33,034 nucleotides of DNA from CAYLJO01 sp964383905 (GTDB lineage Bacteria; Acidobacteriota; Blastocatellia; Pyrinomonadales; Pyrinomonadaceae): positions 1 to 33,034 of the forward strand of contig CAYLJO010000046.1 of the NCBI GenBank assembly GCA_964383905.1. The letters are read 5' to 3'. The notes below the pieces were generated by a model. That model saw only the letters and a list, made by a program, of their open reading frames with translations. It ran no database searches and was not told the origin of the DNA. Shown piece after piece: positions 7,556 to 16,372 of this stretch (positions within the stretch are counted from its first letter, which is position 1; each line of letters begins with the position of its first letter). A program made the translations under genes and the position numbers.

Positions 7556-8895
7556 CCCTTCCTCCGATTTGAGGAGCCGGCGGAGCGCCGCACCGCGTGA
7601 TTTTCCAGGTAAAGCGCGTCCATCCGGGTCTTCATAAAACAGTCTATGGCATGACGAGGTCTGCAGACGATCGGCTCGTTCTCATTAAAGGATGTGTTGA
7701 GCACAACCGGCACGCCGGTCAATTCATAAAAATCCGAGATGAGCCGGTAATACCGCGGATTCAATGAGTGTGATACCGTTTGCAGCCGGCCCGATCCATC
7801 CACGTGCGTAACGGCTGGAATTTCCGCCCGCCGTTCCGGCCTGATCTGATAGACCATCAGCATGGTTGGCGCGGGATGCGTTTGCTCGAAATATTCATCG
7901 ACATGCTCCTCCAGAATGGAGGGCGCAAAGGGCCGAAAAGGCTCACGTTTTTTGATCCGCTCGTTCAGGATGTCCTTCATGTCGGCGCGGCGCGGATCGA
8001 CCACAATCGAGCGATTGCCCAGCGCGCGCGGGCCAAACTCCATGCGCCCCTGAAACCATCCCGTCACCGCGCCGTCTGCGATGTCTCGGGCCGCACGCCG
8101 CGTCACGTCTTCATCAGTATAGCTCTCATAAGCCAGGCCGCTGCCGTCAAGCGCGGCCCGCATCTCACCATCTGAAAATTCCGGGCCGGTGTACGCTCCT
8201 TCCATCACCTCGCCGCGCGCCTTACCGAGAATACTGTTATAAATCTGGTAGCAGACGCCGAGCGCCGTGCCACTATCGCACGCCGCAGGCTGGATGAAGA
8301 CGCGGCGAAACGGCGTACGTAGAAGGATCTTTCCGTTCATCACCGAATTATAAGCGACGCCGCCCGAGAGCCCAAGGTCGGTGAGCCCCGTCTGTTGATA
8401 AAGGTGGCTTAGAATATGAAAGCCGACCTCCTCGAGTCGCGCCTGCAGGCTGGCGGGGACGTCGCGTTCGCGTGTCGTCAGCGGGGCCCCCTCCTCTCGT
8501 GGCGCGCCGAATAGTCGCACGTATTCATTAGAGAAGATCCGACCGACGACGGGCGAGCCTGCATCCCAGCTCATTTCCACACCTTCCGCGTGATGACGAA
8601 AATAGTCCAGGTTCAAGCTGAAGCGTCCGCCCTCTTCGGTCCTGACAATATGGCGAAACTCCTCCGTGTAGCGCGGTTCCCCGTAGGGCGCGAGGCCCAT
8701 CACCTTGCCTTCGTCACCGTAGTGCGGGAAACCTAAGAACTGGGTTGTGGCGGTATATAACACGCCCGGTGAATAAGCTGAGCCGCGCAGCAAGCGCCCT
8801 TGAATACAATAGATGAAACTCGCACGATATCCACTTACATTTGCCTCCGGTCTCAGCAACCTTAATTCATCAACCAAAATCGAAACACATGACAT
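7552..8895 (-). CDS. Carbamoyltransferase (NodU/TobZ family), N-terminally truncated
   Basis: The 447-residue frame matches the family from about residue 40 (SPGVLYTATTQFLGF, then EGKVMGLAPYGEPRY). It continues with LGLSGGVAYNSVMNGKI, FIQPAACDSGTALG, GRMEFGPRALGNRSIV and REPFRPFAPSILEE, ending near VVLNTSFNENEPIV. These are the YrdC-like and C-terminal parts of O-carbamoyltransferases, which transfer carbamoyl from carbamoyl phosphate to a sugar or antibiotic hydroxyl. Full proteins have about 580-610 residues. The missing first 150-170 residues include much of the Kae1/HypF-like ATPase half, and the residues before 40 show no family resemblance. Stop and start overlap (ATGA) with the UXS gene. 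It is probably non-functional, although this frame is open and could still be translated to keep UXS coupled. Confidence 0.8.
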   Translation of the reverse strand: MSCVSILVDELRLLRPEANVSGYRASFIYCIQGRLLRGSAYSPGVLYTATTQFLGFPHYGDEGKVMGLAPYGEPRYTEEFRHIVRTEEGGRFSLNLDYFRHHAEGVEMSWDAGSPVVGRIFSNEYVRLFGAPREEGAPLTTRERDVPASLQARLEEVGFHILSHLYQQTGLTDLGLSGGVAYNSVMNGKILLRTPFRRVFIQPAACDSGTALGVCYQIYNSILGKARGEVMEGAYTGPEFSDGEMRAALDGSGLAYESYTDEDVTRRAARDIADGAVTGWFQGRMEFGPRALGNRSIVVDPRRADMKDILNERIKKREPFRPFAPSILEEHVDEYFEQTHPAPTMLMVYQIRPERRAEIPAVTHVDGSGRLQTVSHSLNPRYYRLISDFYELTGVPVVLNTSFNENEPIVCRPRHAIDCFMKTRMDALYLENHAVRRSAGSSNRRKG

Positions 8896-8930
8896 TGGGA
8901 CACGGGAAATTTGCTTGGTTACGTCGCCAC

Positions 8931-9260
8931 CTAAGTTTTTGCGGCCTTGTCGTAGTTGAAAGTGAAAACTTTGGTTGGACCAATCTTGTCAGTTTCGATT
9001 AAGTGCGGCGTCAGCACATAATCAGCATCTAAGGCCAATACCCATTCAGACGCAATATCAGTCTCTCTCAGGGCGAAATTCCACTGGTTCTCCTGGCAGT
9101 CAAACTTTCTTTGAAATACCCGCACCTGTGGAAATTTAGCAAGGATTTTCAGAGTCCCGTCACTACTTAAACTATCAGCTATTACAATGTCCTGAGCCCA
9201 ACTCAATCGATCAAGAGTGCGCGCAATATTTTGCTCCTCATTGTAAGTTAATATCTGATG
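8931..9260 (-). pseudogene. Family 2 glycosyltransferase remnant
   Basis: The frame opens just after a TAA at 9261-9263 and reads QILTYNEEQNIARTLDRLSW, then AQDIVIADSLSSDGTLKIL and EWVLALDADYVL. This is the start of a GT-A fold: the NEE nucleotide loop, the DSxSxDGT segment and the DADYVL metal site. After the Asp motif the sequence diverges and stops at 8931, so only about 100 of the usual 250-300 residues remain. The N-terminal strand with its start codon is missing as well; the nearest usable start is a TTG at 9206. It lies upstream of the truncated carbamoyltransferase on the same strand, with a 35-bp gap. I regard it as a remnant cut at both ends. Confidence 0.7.
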
Positions 9261-9361
9261 TTACGCAGCGAGCGACTGCGGATTTAGCTTGACAAGTTCC
9301 AAGTAAGCAGCCTTCAACGCTGATTGACCTCTTCTTCCTCTTACTGGACAGACTATCGTAA

Positions 9362-10150
9362 ATGCCCCCCTTTCGGAAAAAATATGTCAGGGGGATGATA
9401 GGTCTCTTCCAAGGGGGAATAAACCTCCTGTACATTAAGTTTATGAAACTCTTCGCGCGGGTTTCAGGGTCTCCCGTACTCTCCCCCACACTTTATACCT
9501 GTTTCCACCTTCCGCCTACGGAGAATGTCGTTGAAGATTACAAAAAGCAGATCCTGCGCGCCGAGCAAAGCACTCAAGGAACGATCTATTGTTTAAGCTG
9601 GCTCTACCGAAACAGTACGGGGATTGAAAAATATCGCCCTGAGATACTTAAATTGCTGGCGCCAAAAAAGAGGTTCGCCGAGGCCGCCCGGAGATTCATT
9701 AGCGAGCGCCGGGCTAAGTATCAATTTTTGGTGGGAGTGCATATCAGGAAAGGAGATTTGAAAGAATTCGCTGAAGGCCAGTATTATTTCCATGAAAGCG
9801 CCGTCAGACCGGTCCTTGAAGAGTTCCTCAGAAGAAGAAAAGAGAAGCCCCTGTTTATCATTTGCAGCGACGAGGCTGTTGATAAAGAAGTATTTTCCGG
9901 GCTCGAAGTTGATTTCGGGCCGGGCAGTGTCATCGAAGACCTACTGGTTCTTTCTTTATGCGATCTGATTATCGGCTCGAACAGCTCATTCGGAGGATTT
10001 GCTTCCTATTACGGCAACGTCCCCCGCATCATTTTCCAAAGGGATGGGGTCGATTGGGAATACTACCTGGAGAGGACGACCTACTTTGAGGATAAATATT
10101 TTTGCTTTAATCAACTACAGGGAGCGAATCCTGTTTACTCGGCCCCGTAA
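9362..10150 (+). CDS. Fucosyltransferase-like (GT11-type) protein, probably N-truncated
   Basis: The 262-residue product contains FLVGVHIRKGDLKEFAEG, the HxRxGD-type motif of alpha-1,2-fucosyltransferases (GT11). It also has PLFIICSDE and CDLIIGSNSSFGGFASYYGN, equivalent to the conserved SxSSFSWWAA-type loop. The N-terminal GGLGN-type motif of GT11 is not visible. A stop codon abuts the ATG (TAA at 9359-9361) and no ribosome site precedes it, so the first 30-50 residues may be lost. An ATG at 9394 after a purine run is an alternative start. It would transfer fucose or a related deoxysugar onto a surface glycan. The gene is clearly more AT-rich than its neighbours and faces away from the other polysaccharide genes, so it may have been acquired separately. 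Confidence 0.6.
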   Translation: MPPFRKKYVRGMIGLFQGGINLLYIKFMKLFARVSGSPVLSPTLYTCFHLPPTENVVEDYKKQILRAEQSTQGTIYCLSWLYRNSTGIEKYRPEILKLLAPKKRFAEAARRFISERRAKYQFLVGVHIRKGDLKEFAEGQYYFHESAVRPVLEEFLRRRKEKPLFIICSDEAVDKEVFSGLEVDFGPGSVIEDLLVLSLCDLIIGSNSSFGGFASYYGNVPRIIFQRDGVDWEYYLERTTYFEDKYFCFNQLQGANPVYSAP

Positions 10151-10623
10151 GCGGTAATTAAAGAGTTGCCCGTAACAATAAGGGCCGCCCACAAAACATT
10201 TGACGAGTGACAGAAACTCGTTTTGCGCCTACTGCCTTAAACCTCTTCTGGGATACAACAATATTCTTCTTCCAATTCGCACGCGCACAGCGGATGTAGG
10301 GCTCTAAGTGCGACTTGTTTTGAGCAGCACCAACGGTCCGCGCAAGGTTTTGAACTCCCCACCGGACGGATTCCTTGCATCTTGCCGAAGTTGTCAGGTA
10401 TGTTAGGAAAATCGGTATTATTTTGCATCCAGCAAGGGTGGCGCTGGCTACTAAAGAATGGCTACAATAAGCTGTCAGGTGATTTCGCATCCTTTCTGCC
10501 CCTATCAAATGAGATAATATTCGAGTCTTTTAAGAAATAGTTTGATCAGGCTAATGGTCACACACTCTTCCGAATTCTGGTGCTTATTCCGTTCTCCGAT
10601 AAATTTAAGAGCCGCGAGATTTT
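10151..10623. other. Gene-free spacer upstream of mutS
   Basis: These 473 bp hold no gene I can support. The minus-strand open frame (10158-10508) has no recognisable motif and no ribosome site. The base composition is AT-richer than mutS, like the preceding GT11 gene, so this may be non-coding debris of the same insertion. A promoter for mutS should lie in the last 100 bp, but no clear -35/-10 pair is visible. Confidence 0.5.
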
Positions 10624-13428
10624 ATGACCATAAGTAATTCCACCCCGATGCTCCGCCAATATCATGAGTTGAAACGGCAGCATCCGGGCACGCTCCTCTT
10701 TTTCCGCCTCGGCGATTTCTACGAGCTGTTTTTTGACGACGCGATCACCGGCTCACGTGAGTTGGAGATCACCTTAACGGCCCGGCACAAAGAGCGCGGT
10801 GATCCTATTCCGATGTGCGGCGTCCCCCATCACGCGGCGGCCGGCCATATTGCGCGTCTTGTGCGCAAAGGCTACCGGATCGCGATTTGTGAACAAACGG
10901 AAGACCCCGCGCAAGCAAAGAAACTCGTGCGCCGTGAAGTAGTGCGGATCATTACGCCGGGCACAGCTATCGACCCGCAGTTGGTGGAAGCGCGCGAATC
11001 TGTTTACCTGGCGGCAGTGTGCGGCAGTGGTGAACAAATGGCGGCGGCATTTTTAGATATCTCGACCGGAGAATTCCGTGCCACACAGGCGAGCGGACGC
11101 GATGCGTGGGCGCGCATCCTCGCCGACGTCGAATCCTACTCGCCGCGTGAGATTCTCTTCCCCGCCTCGCTTACACCGCTTATTAAAAGCGCCTCTGCTA
11201 AAACATCGCGGACAGCGCCGCTTCCTCTCGAGGGCGCCGCAAAGTCCGCAGTTATTCCAGCTACTAAGAATAACCCGGGCCACAACATCAGTCCTTTGCC
11301 TGTTGATCCTGTTGCGTTCGGCAGCGCCACGCTCACCCCCCTCGACGATTGGCTGTGGCAAGCCGAAAGCTGCGCCGCACAGCTTCGCGAACAATTCGGG
11401 GTGCGCTCGCTCGACGGGTACGGTCTCGACGGAAAGTTTGAAGCGATACGCGCCGCCGGGGCCTGCCTGCGTTACGCCCAGGAGACGCAGCGCGCCGCGG
11501 CCGCTCACGTCACCGGCATAGAGTATTCCGAGCCCCAGGATTATCTGGTCTTGGACGGCCTGACGGTGCGCAACCTCGAGCTTGTTGAGACCCAGGGCGG
11601 GGCGGGGCGTGGGCGCTCCGTGCTGGAGGTGATTGACGAGACCGTGACGGGGATGGGCGCGCGGCTTCTGCGTTCGTGGCTTTTGCGGCCATCCGTGCGT
11701 CGGGGCGAGATCGAAGCAAGACTTGACGCCGTCGAAGATCTGCGTTCGTCCCAGATTACCAGGGACCGTTTGGGGTCTTCGCTGAAAGATGTCACGGATC
11801 TGGAGCGGCTCACCGGCCGGCTTAATCTCGGCTCGGCATCGCCACGCGATCTCGTCGCGCTCAAGCGCTCGCTCACGCAGGTGCCGCCCATTCGTCAACT
11901 CTTGTCCGGCTCGCAATCCTCACTGCTGCAGGTCATCAACGAGCATACCGATGAGATGGGCGATGTCCGGGCATTGATCGAGCAGGTGCTCGGCGACGAC
12001 CCGCCGCCCAAATTGAGCGATGGTGGCGCGATTCGTGATGGCTACTCAAGCGAGCTCGATGAGCTGCGCTCGATCAGCCGCAATGCCAAGCAGACCATCG
12101 CCACACTCGAAGCGCGCGAGCGCCAGCGCTCCGGCATCTCGTCTCTGCGGATTCGCTTCAACGGCGTGTTCGGATATTTCATCGAGGTATCAAAAGCCGG
12201 CGCGGCCCGTGTGCCCGCCGATTACGAGCGCCGACAGACGCTCGCCAACGCCGAAAGATTTACAACCCCCGAGCTGAAGTCCTGGGAAACGCGCGTGCTC
12301 GGCGCCGAAGATCGAATGGCCCAACTGGAAACCGAGATCTTCGGCGACCTGTGCGCGAAAGTAGCGGCCGAGACCAGGCGGCTACAGGCGACGGCGCGCG
12401 CTCTCTCCTCGCTTGACGCCCTCGCCTCGCTGGCCGAAACAGCCGTACGCCGCAATTACACACGCCCCCTCATGCACGACGGCGACGAGATAGAGATCGC
12501 GCAGGGCCGCCACCCCGTCATCGAAGCTTTCAGTGAAGAGCCGTTCATCGCGAACGATCTGTACATGAACAATTCTACAGACCGCCTGCTGATCATCACC
12601 GGCCCGAATATGGGGGGGAAGAGTACGGTGCTTCGCCAGACGGCGATCATTTCGATTCTCGCGCAGATGGGCTCGTTTGTTCCTGCCGACCGAGCGCGGC
12701 TTCCGCTACTCGACCGCGTCTGGACACGCGTCGGGGCGTCAGACGATCTGGCGCACGGTCGTTCAACCTTCATGGTTGAAATGACAGAGACGGCGGCGAT
12801 CCTGCACAACGCCACCCCGCGTTCGCTTGTCTTGCTCGACGAGATCGGGCGCGGGACGGCGACCTTCGACGGGCTTTCGATCGCGTGGGCCGTCGCCGAA
12901 TATCTGCACGATTCGGCCGAGCACGCCGCCAAGACGCTCTTTGCCACACACTATCACGAGCTGACCGAATTGGCGGAGCGCCTCCCCGGCGCGCAGAACT
13001 ACCAGATTACCGCCGCCGAGCGCGACGGCGAAGTCGTCTTCCTGCATCGCCTCGAAAGGGGCCGGGCTTCAAAATCCTATGGCATCGAAGTGGCGCGGCT
13101 GGCCGGCCTGCCGCCCTCGGTGCTGGAGAGGGCGCGTGACGTGCTGGCGCGGCTGGAGCGCTACGAGCTGGATGTCTTTGCCGATCAGGAGCAGGAAGAT
13201 GAGACGGAAGTGGGGCTGGCTGACCATTGGGAATCATGGGCCATGGGCGAGCAGGGACTGCGCAGAGCTGCGCGGCGAGCCAGAAACAGGCGCGTGGCGG
13301 CCCAGGCGACTCTTTTTGATGCCACCAACCAGGGCCTGCTTGACGAGCTGCGCGGCGTTGAGGTAGAAACCGTCTCACCTGAAGAGGCACGAGATATCCT
13401 TGTCGATTTACGTAAGCGAATGATTTAA
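10624..13428 (+). CDS. mutS: DNA mismatch repair protein MutS
   Basis: This 934-residue protein recognises base mismatches and small loops and recruits MutL. The mismatch-reading FYE motif is at residues 32-34 (GDFYELFFDDA). The connector, core and clamp regions follow. The ATPase has a Walker A ITGPNMGGKST (about 658-668), a Walker B with signature LVLLDEIGRGTATFDG (about 733-750), and the THYHEL switch near 777. It is about 80 residues longer than E. coli MutS. Much of the excess is a low-complexity insert around residues 193-235 (Ala/Ser/Thr/Pro-rich) in the domain I/II connector. The C-terminal tail is basic (RRAARRARNRR). It stands alone, 100 bp before nagZ on the same strand. No strong ribosome site precedes the ATG. 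Confidence 0.97.
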   Translation: MTISNSTPMLRQYHELKRQHPGTLLFFRLGDFYELFFDDAITGSRELEITLTARHKERGDPIPMCGVPHHAAAGHIARLVRKGYRIAICEQTEDPAQAKKLVRREVVRIITPGTAIDPQLVEARESVYLAAVCGSGEQMAAAFLDISTGEFRATQASGRDAWARILADVESYSPREILFPASLTPLIKSASAKTSRTAPLPLEGAAKSAVIPATKNNPGHNISPLPVDPVAFGSATLTPLDDWLWQAESCAAQLREQFGVRSLDGYGLDGKFEAIRAAGACLRYAQETQRAAAAHVTGIEYSEPQDYLVLDGLTVRNLELVETQGGAGRGRSVLEVIDETVTGMGARLLRSWLLRPSVRRGEIEARLDAVEDLRSSQITRDRLGSSLKDVTDLERLTGRLNLGSASPRDLVALKRSLTQVPPIRQLLSGSQSSLLQVINEHTDEMGDVRALIEQVLGDDPPPKLSDGGAIRDGYSSELDELRSISRNAKQTIATLEARERQRSGISSLRIRFNGVFGYFIEVSKAGAARVPADYERRQTLANAERFTTPELKSWETRVLGAEDRMAQLETEIFGDLCAKVAAETRRLQATARALSSLDALASLAETAVRRNYTRPLMHDGDEIEIAQGRHPVIEAFSEEPFIANDLYMNNSTDRLLIITGPNMGGKSTVLRQTAIISILAQMGSFVPADRARLPLLDRVWTRVGASDDLAHGRSTFMVEMTETAAILHNATPRSLVLLDEIGRGTATFDGLSIAWAVAEYLHDSAEHAAKTLFATHYHELTELAERLPGAQNYQITAAERDGEVVFLHRLERGRASKSYGIEVARLAGLPPSVLERARDVLARLERYELDVFADQEQEDETEVGLADHWESWAMGEQGLRRAARRARNRRVAAQATLFDATNQGLLDELRGVEVETVSPEEARDILVDLRKRMI

Positions 13429-13525
13429 CCTATTTCTGAAGTCGGGTCGCCGCTTCCGGTTGTGGTTCTGAGTTAGATAGAATAATGATTTTTCAGACTC
13501 CGTAGAGGTTTTCGCCATCTTAGAA

Positions 13526-14665
13526 ATGTCCCAATCATTAACCTCGCTGCCGCTCGAGCAACAAATCGGACAACTCTTTATCATCGGTCTGCCGGGAACA
13601 GAGATGGACGCCGAGACCCGTGCGCTCATCGAACACGTGATGCCGGGTGGGATCATCATCTTTGGCCGTAACGTGGCCGCGCCGGGACAGTTGCGTACGC
13701 TTCTCGACAACGTCAGGTCACTGCTCGCCGTCGAGCCGATCCTGAGCATTGATCAGGAGGGCGGACTCGTGGACCGCTTACGGCGCATTTGCACGCCGAT
13801 GCCCTCGGCGCGCACGATCCGCCAGCACGGTGACCTCGCCGGAGCGCGCGCGCTCGGTCGAATCACCGGCGAGGTCTTGCGCCTGTTCGGCTTTAACATG
13901 AACTTCGCGCCCGTCATGTCAATCATGACGGAAGACCGCGATCTTCTCTCCAACGGCCTCTACTCGCGCTCATACGGCCGCTCACCCGGCGAAGTGCTCG
14001 GCTACACGACGGTCTACCTGCGCGGGCTGCAAGGGACGGGCTGCCTCGGCTGTCTCAAGCATTTCCCGGGGATCGGCTCCGGCGAGGTTGACTCGCATGA
14101 GGAGATACCGGTCGTCAACCTTTCGCATGACGACCTCATCGGCCAGGACCTCGCCCCCTACATCGAACTCTTTCAACGCAAAGATGATAAGGTGCGCGCC
14201 GTGATGGTGAGCCATGGCGGTTTCCCGAATATAGACATCCGGCAGGGAGTTGCCGGAGGCCGCCTCGAGCCCGCCTCGCTTAGTTACAGTATCTCGACGA
14301 AGCTCTTGCGCGAGGAGCTCGGCTATAAGAATCTGGTCGTCACCGACGACCTGGAAATGGGGGCAATTGCCAGGCACTACGAGATCGATGACGCGGTGCG
14401 ACGTGCTTTCGATGCCGGACAGGACATGCTCTTAATCTGCTCGCGGCCTAACCTGATCAGTCGCGGCTATGATTCGCTGCTCGAGGCGGCAAAGAGGGGT
14501 GACCTTTCAATGAAGCGCCTGCAGACCTCTCTGCGCCGCATTGCCGCTTTTAAAGCCCTGATGCAGCCGCCGCTGCCCTTCGATCTTACACATTTCACTC
14601 AGCTCTCGAACGAAATAGCTGCGCTTAATCATAAGCTCAATTACACATACGGAGGGACTGTTTGA
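13526..14665 (+). CDS. nagZ: Beta-N-acetylhexosaminidase NagZ (GH3)
   Basis: The 379 residues form a single GH3 N-terminal barrel. Hallmarks are LSIDQEGGLVDR (73-84), the long catalytic loop KHFPGIGSGEVDSH (178-191) whose Asp-His pair is the NagZ acid/base, and VVTDDLEMGAI (271-281) with the likely nucleophile D274. The second GH3 domain is absent, as in true NagZ. No signal peptide is seen, so it should act in the cytoplasm, removing GlcNAc from GlcNAc-anhydroMurNAc muropeptides during cell-wall recycling. Its TGA overlaps the TTG start of the peptide-binding lipoprotein, which suggests one operon. The tail after about residue 345 is not conserved. Other GH3 hexosaminidases cannot be excluded, but the DSH loop fits NagZ best. 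Confidence 0.9.
   Translation: MSQSLTSLPLEQQIGQLFIIGLPGTEMDAETRALIEHVMPGGIIIFGRNVAAPGQLRTLLDNVRSLLAVEPILSIDQEGGLVDRLRRICTPMPSARTIRQHGDLAGARALGRITGEVLRLFGFNMNFAPVMSIMTEDRDLLSNGLYSRSYGRSPGEVLGYTTVYLRGLQGTGCLGCLKHFPGIGSGEVDSHEEIPVVNLSHDDLIGQDLAPYIELFQRKDDKVRAVMVSHGGFPNIDIRQGVAGGRLEPASLSYSISTKLLREELGYKNLVVTDDLEMGAIARHYEIDDAVRRAFDAGQDMLLICSRPNLISRGYDSLLEAAKRGDLSMKRLQTSLRRIAAFKALMQPPLPFDLTHFTQLSNEIAALNHKLNYTYGGTV
14651..14656 (+). promoter_or_regulatory. Shine-Dalgarno GGAGGG supporting a TTG start
   Basis: GGAGGG lies five bases before the TTG at 14662-14664, inside the end of nagZ. It decides the start of the lipoprotein gene, because this frame gives the intact signal peptide, and it implies translational coupling through the TTGA overlap. 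Confidence 0.7.
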
Positions 14666-16248
14666 TAGGCGCTCAAAGAGTCATCTCCATTGTTCTGGTG
14701 CTCCTCTTTCTGGGCTGGAGTGCGGGCTGTCGTCGCGGAAGCAATACTTTTGTCATCGCGCTCTCCGATCCGATCTCGACGCTCGACCCGATCGGGTCGC
14801 CGACGGTGGACGCCGCGAGCGAGCGTGTGCGCGTGTTGATCTTCAACTCGCTGGTCCGCAAGAATGAGAAGTTCGAGTACGTCCCGGATCTCGCCACTTT
14901 TCAGGCGGCCGAGGATAACTCTTCAGTCACCTTCACCCTCCATGACAATGTGACCTTTCACGACGGGCGCAAGTTAACTTCCGCCGACGCCAAATACACG
15001 CTGGATGCACTGCTCGCATCAAATTCTGGCAAGGCCGCGAGTTTTTTTGAAGGGGGGAGCAAACAGCCCTATGTGACAGGTGTGGAAGCGCCCGACCCTC
15101 GCACGCTCATCATTCGCCTGAGCAGGCCGTCGGTAGCGCTGAGCCACAACCTGGTCTCCAACCTTGTCACGGTGGGGATTATTCCGAAAGACAGTGCGGC
15201 GACGCAAAAAGACCACCCCGTCGGCTCCGGCCCCTTCAGGTTTGTTCGCTACGATGCCTCTCAGCAGGCGCTTGATTTGGAAGGGAATCAAAACTACTGG
15301 GAGGGGGCGCCACAGATCCAGGCCCTGCGGGTTCGCGTGATTAGCGATGCCAACGCCCTCCAGGCAGAACTGCGGAGCGGTCGCGTTGATATTGCCCCGG
15401 TCGTGTCCAACCTCTCGGCCGACACTTTTGACGCATTCAGGCAGGACCCGAATTTGCAAGTCCTGCAATTTCCGGGAGCCAATATTATCTACCTCGGCTT
15501 CAACACACGCAGCGCCCCGGTCGATAACGTGCGCGTCCGGCAGGCCATCGCCTACGCGATTGATCGTGAAAGCATCATCCACGATCTCTTTCGCGGGCAA
15601 GCGAAGATCGCGCATTCGATTCTGCCCGAAGAATCATGGGCCTATTGGCCGGGCCAAAAGTACAATTACGATCCGCAAAAGGCCAGGAGTCTTCTCGACG
15701 AAGCCGGTTTTCGTGATCAGGATGGCGACGGCCCACAGATGCGCTTCCCGAAGGACATTGTTTTTTCCATCTCCGGTAGTACCGCCGCGACCAGGCAATA
15801 CGCCGGAGTGATCCAGGACTATCTGAAGAAGGTTGGTATCCCTGTGGCGATCGAAACGCTGGAAACCAACTCGCTCCTGGAGAGGCTCCGCAACGGGCAA
15901 TATCAGATGACGACTTCTCGCTGGGTCGGCGGTAATCAAGACCCGATCTTTCTCAAAGACCTGTTTGAGACATCCCAAATCCCGACGGCCAACTTCGCGG
16001 GTCGCAACCGCAGCCGCTACAGCAATCCGGAGTTGGACCGAATTCTGGAGGAGGCCGTTAATACCGCCGACCGCCAAAAAGCTTTGAGCCTCTACAGGCA
16101 AGCTCAAGACATCATCAGCCGCGACTTGCCCATGTTCCCATTATGGTATCCGGCAAACATGGTCGTGGCGAAGAAAAATGTCGGCAACATACAGGTTGAC
16201 GGGAGCGGCGATTGGGGCTTCGTGCGAAAGTTGACGGTCAACAAGTGA
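14662..16248 (+). CDS. Peptide/oligopeptide-binding lipoprotein (SBP family 5)
   Basis: The 528-residue product opens with a lipoprotein signal: hydrophobic VISIVLVLLFLGWS and lipobox SAGC with Cys23. The mature chain is a family 5 solute-binding protein (DppA/OppA/MppA type). It shows STLDPIG, SVTFTLHDNVTFHDGRKLT, GSGPFRFVRY and VRVRQAIAYAIDRESII. The start is a TTG in the overlap TTGA with nagZ, preceded by GGAGGG at about the right distance, which supports this rare start and coupling to nagZ. It is anchored outside the cytoplasmic membrane and would deliver ligand to an ABC permease that is not in the window. Pairing with nagZ hints at uptake of murein peptides, as for E. coli MppA, but ligand specificity cannot be read from the sequence. 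Confidence 0.88.
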   Translation: MIGAQRVISIVLVLLFLGWSAGCRRGSNTFVIALSDPISTLDPIGSPTVDAASERVRVLIFNSLVRKNEKFEYVPDLATFQAAEDNSSVTFTLHDNVTFHDGRKLTSADAKYTLDALLASNSGKAASFFEGGSKQPYVTGVEAPDPRTLIIRLSRPSVALSHNLVSNLVTVGIIPKDSAATQKDHPVGSGPFRFVRYDASQQALDLEGNQNYWEGAPQIQALRVRVISDANALQAELRSGRVDIAPVVSNLSADTFDAFRQDPNLQVLQFPGANIIYLGFNTRSAPVDNVRVRQAIAYAIDRESIIHDLFRGQAKIAHSILPEESWAYWPGQKYNYDPQKARSLLDEAGFRDQDGDGPQMRFPKDIVFSISGSTAATRQYAGVIQDYLKKVGIPVAIETLETNSLLERLRNGQYQMTTSRWVGGNQDPIFLKDLFETSQIPTANFAGRNRSRYSNPELDRILEEAVNTADRQKALSLYRQAQDIISRDLPMFPLWYPANMVVAKKNVGNIQVDGSGDWGFVRKLTVNK

Positions 16249-16307
16249 CCCGAATCCGGAATCAGCAAGGCATATCCGATGTCGCTGTGCTCAACCGACA
16301 CCAAAAC

Positions 16308-16352
16308 AGTTTTTTCATCTTGTTAATCATGTAAATCCTGTCAGAAAAAACT
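16308..16352. repeat. 45-bp element: triple 9-mer flanked by 9-bp inverted repeat
   Basis: Outer arms AGTTTTTTC (16308-16316) and GAAAAAACT (16344-16352) are perfectly complementary. Between them are three adjacent 9-mers, CTTGTTAAT (16319-16327), CATGTAAAT (16328-16336) and CCTGTCAGA (16337-16345), sharing CNTGTNAAT. It lies in the convergent gap between the lipoprotein gene and the tsaC-like gene, so a bidirectional transcription stop is possible. The core resembles, from memory, a short repeat scattered through many environmental bacterial genomes. Confidence 0.6.
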
Positions 16353-16372
16353 CTAATCCCTTGGCTTTGGGC

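Noticed and set aside
10158..10508. Minus-strand 116-codon frame in the mutS upstream spacer
   Set aside because: No motif, no start signal, and in AT-rich non-coding sequence.
11053..11916. A 287-codon minus-strand frame inside mutS
   Set aside because: Shadow of GC-rich mutS codons, with no recognisable domain.
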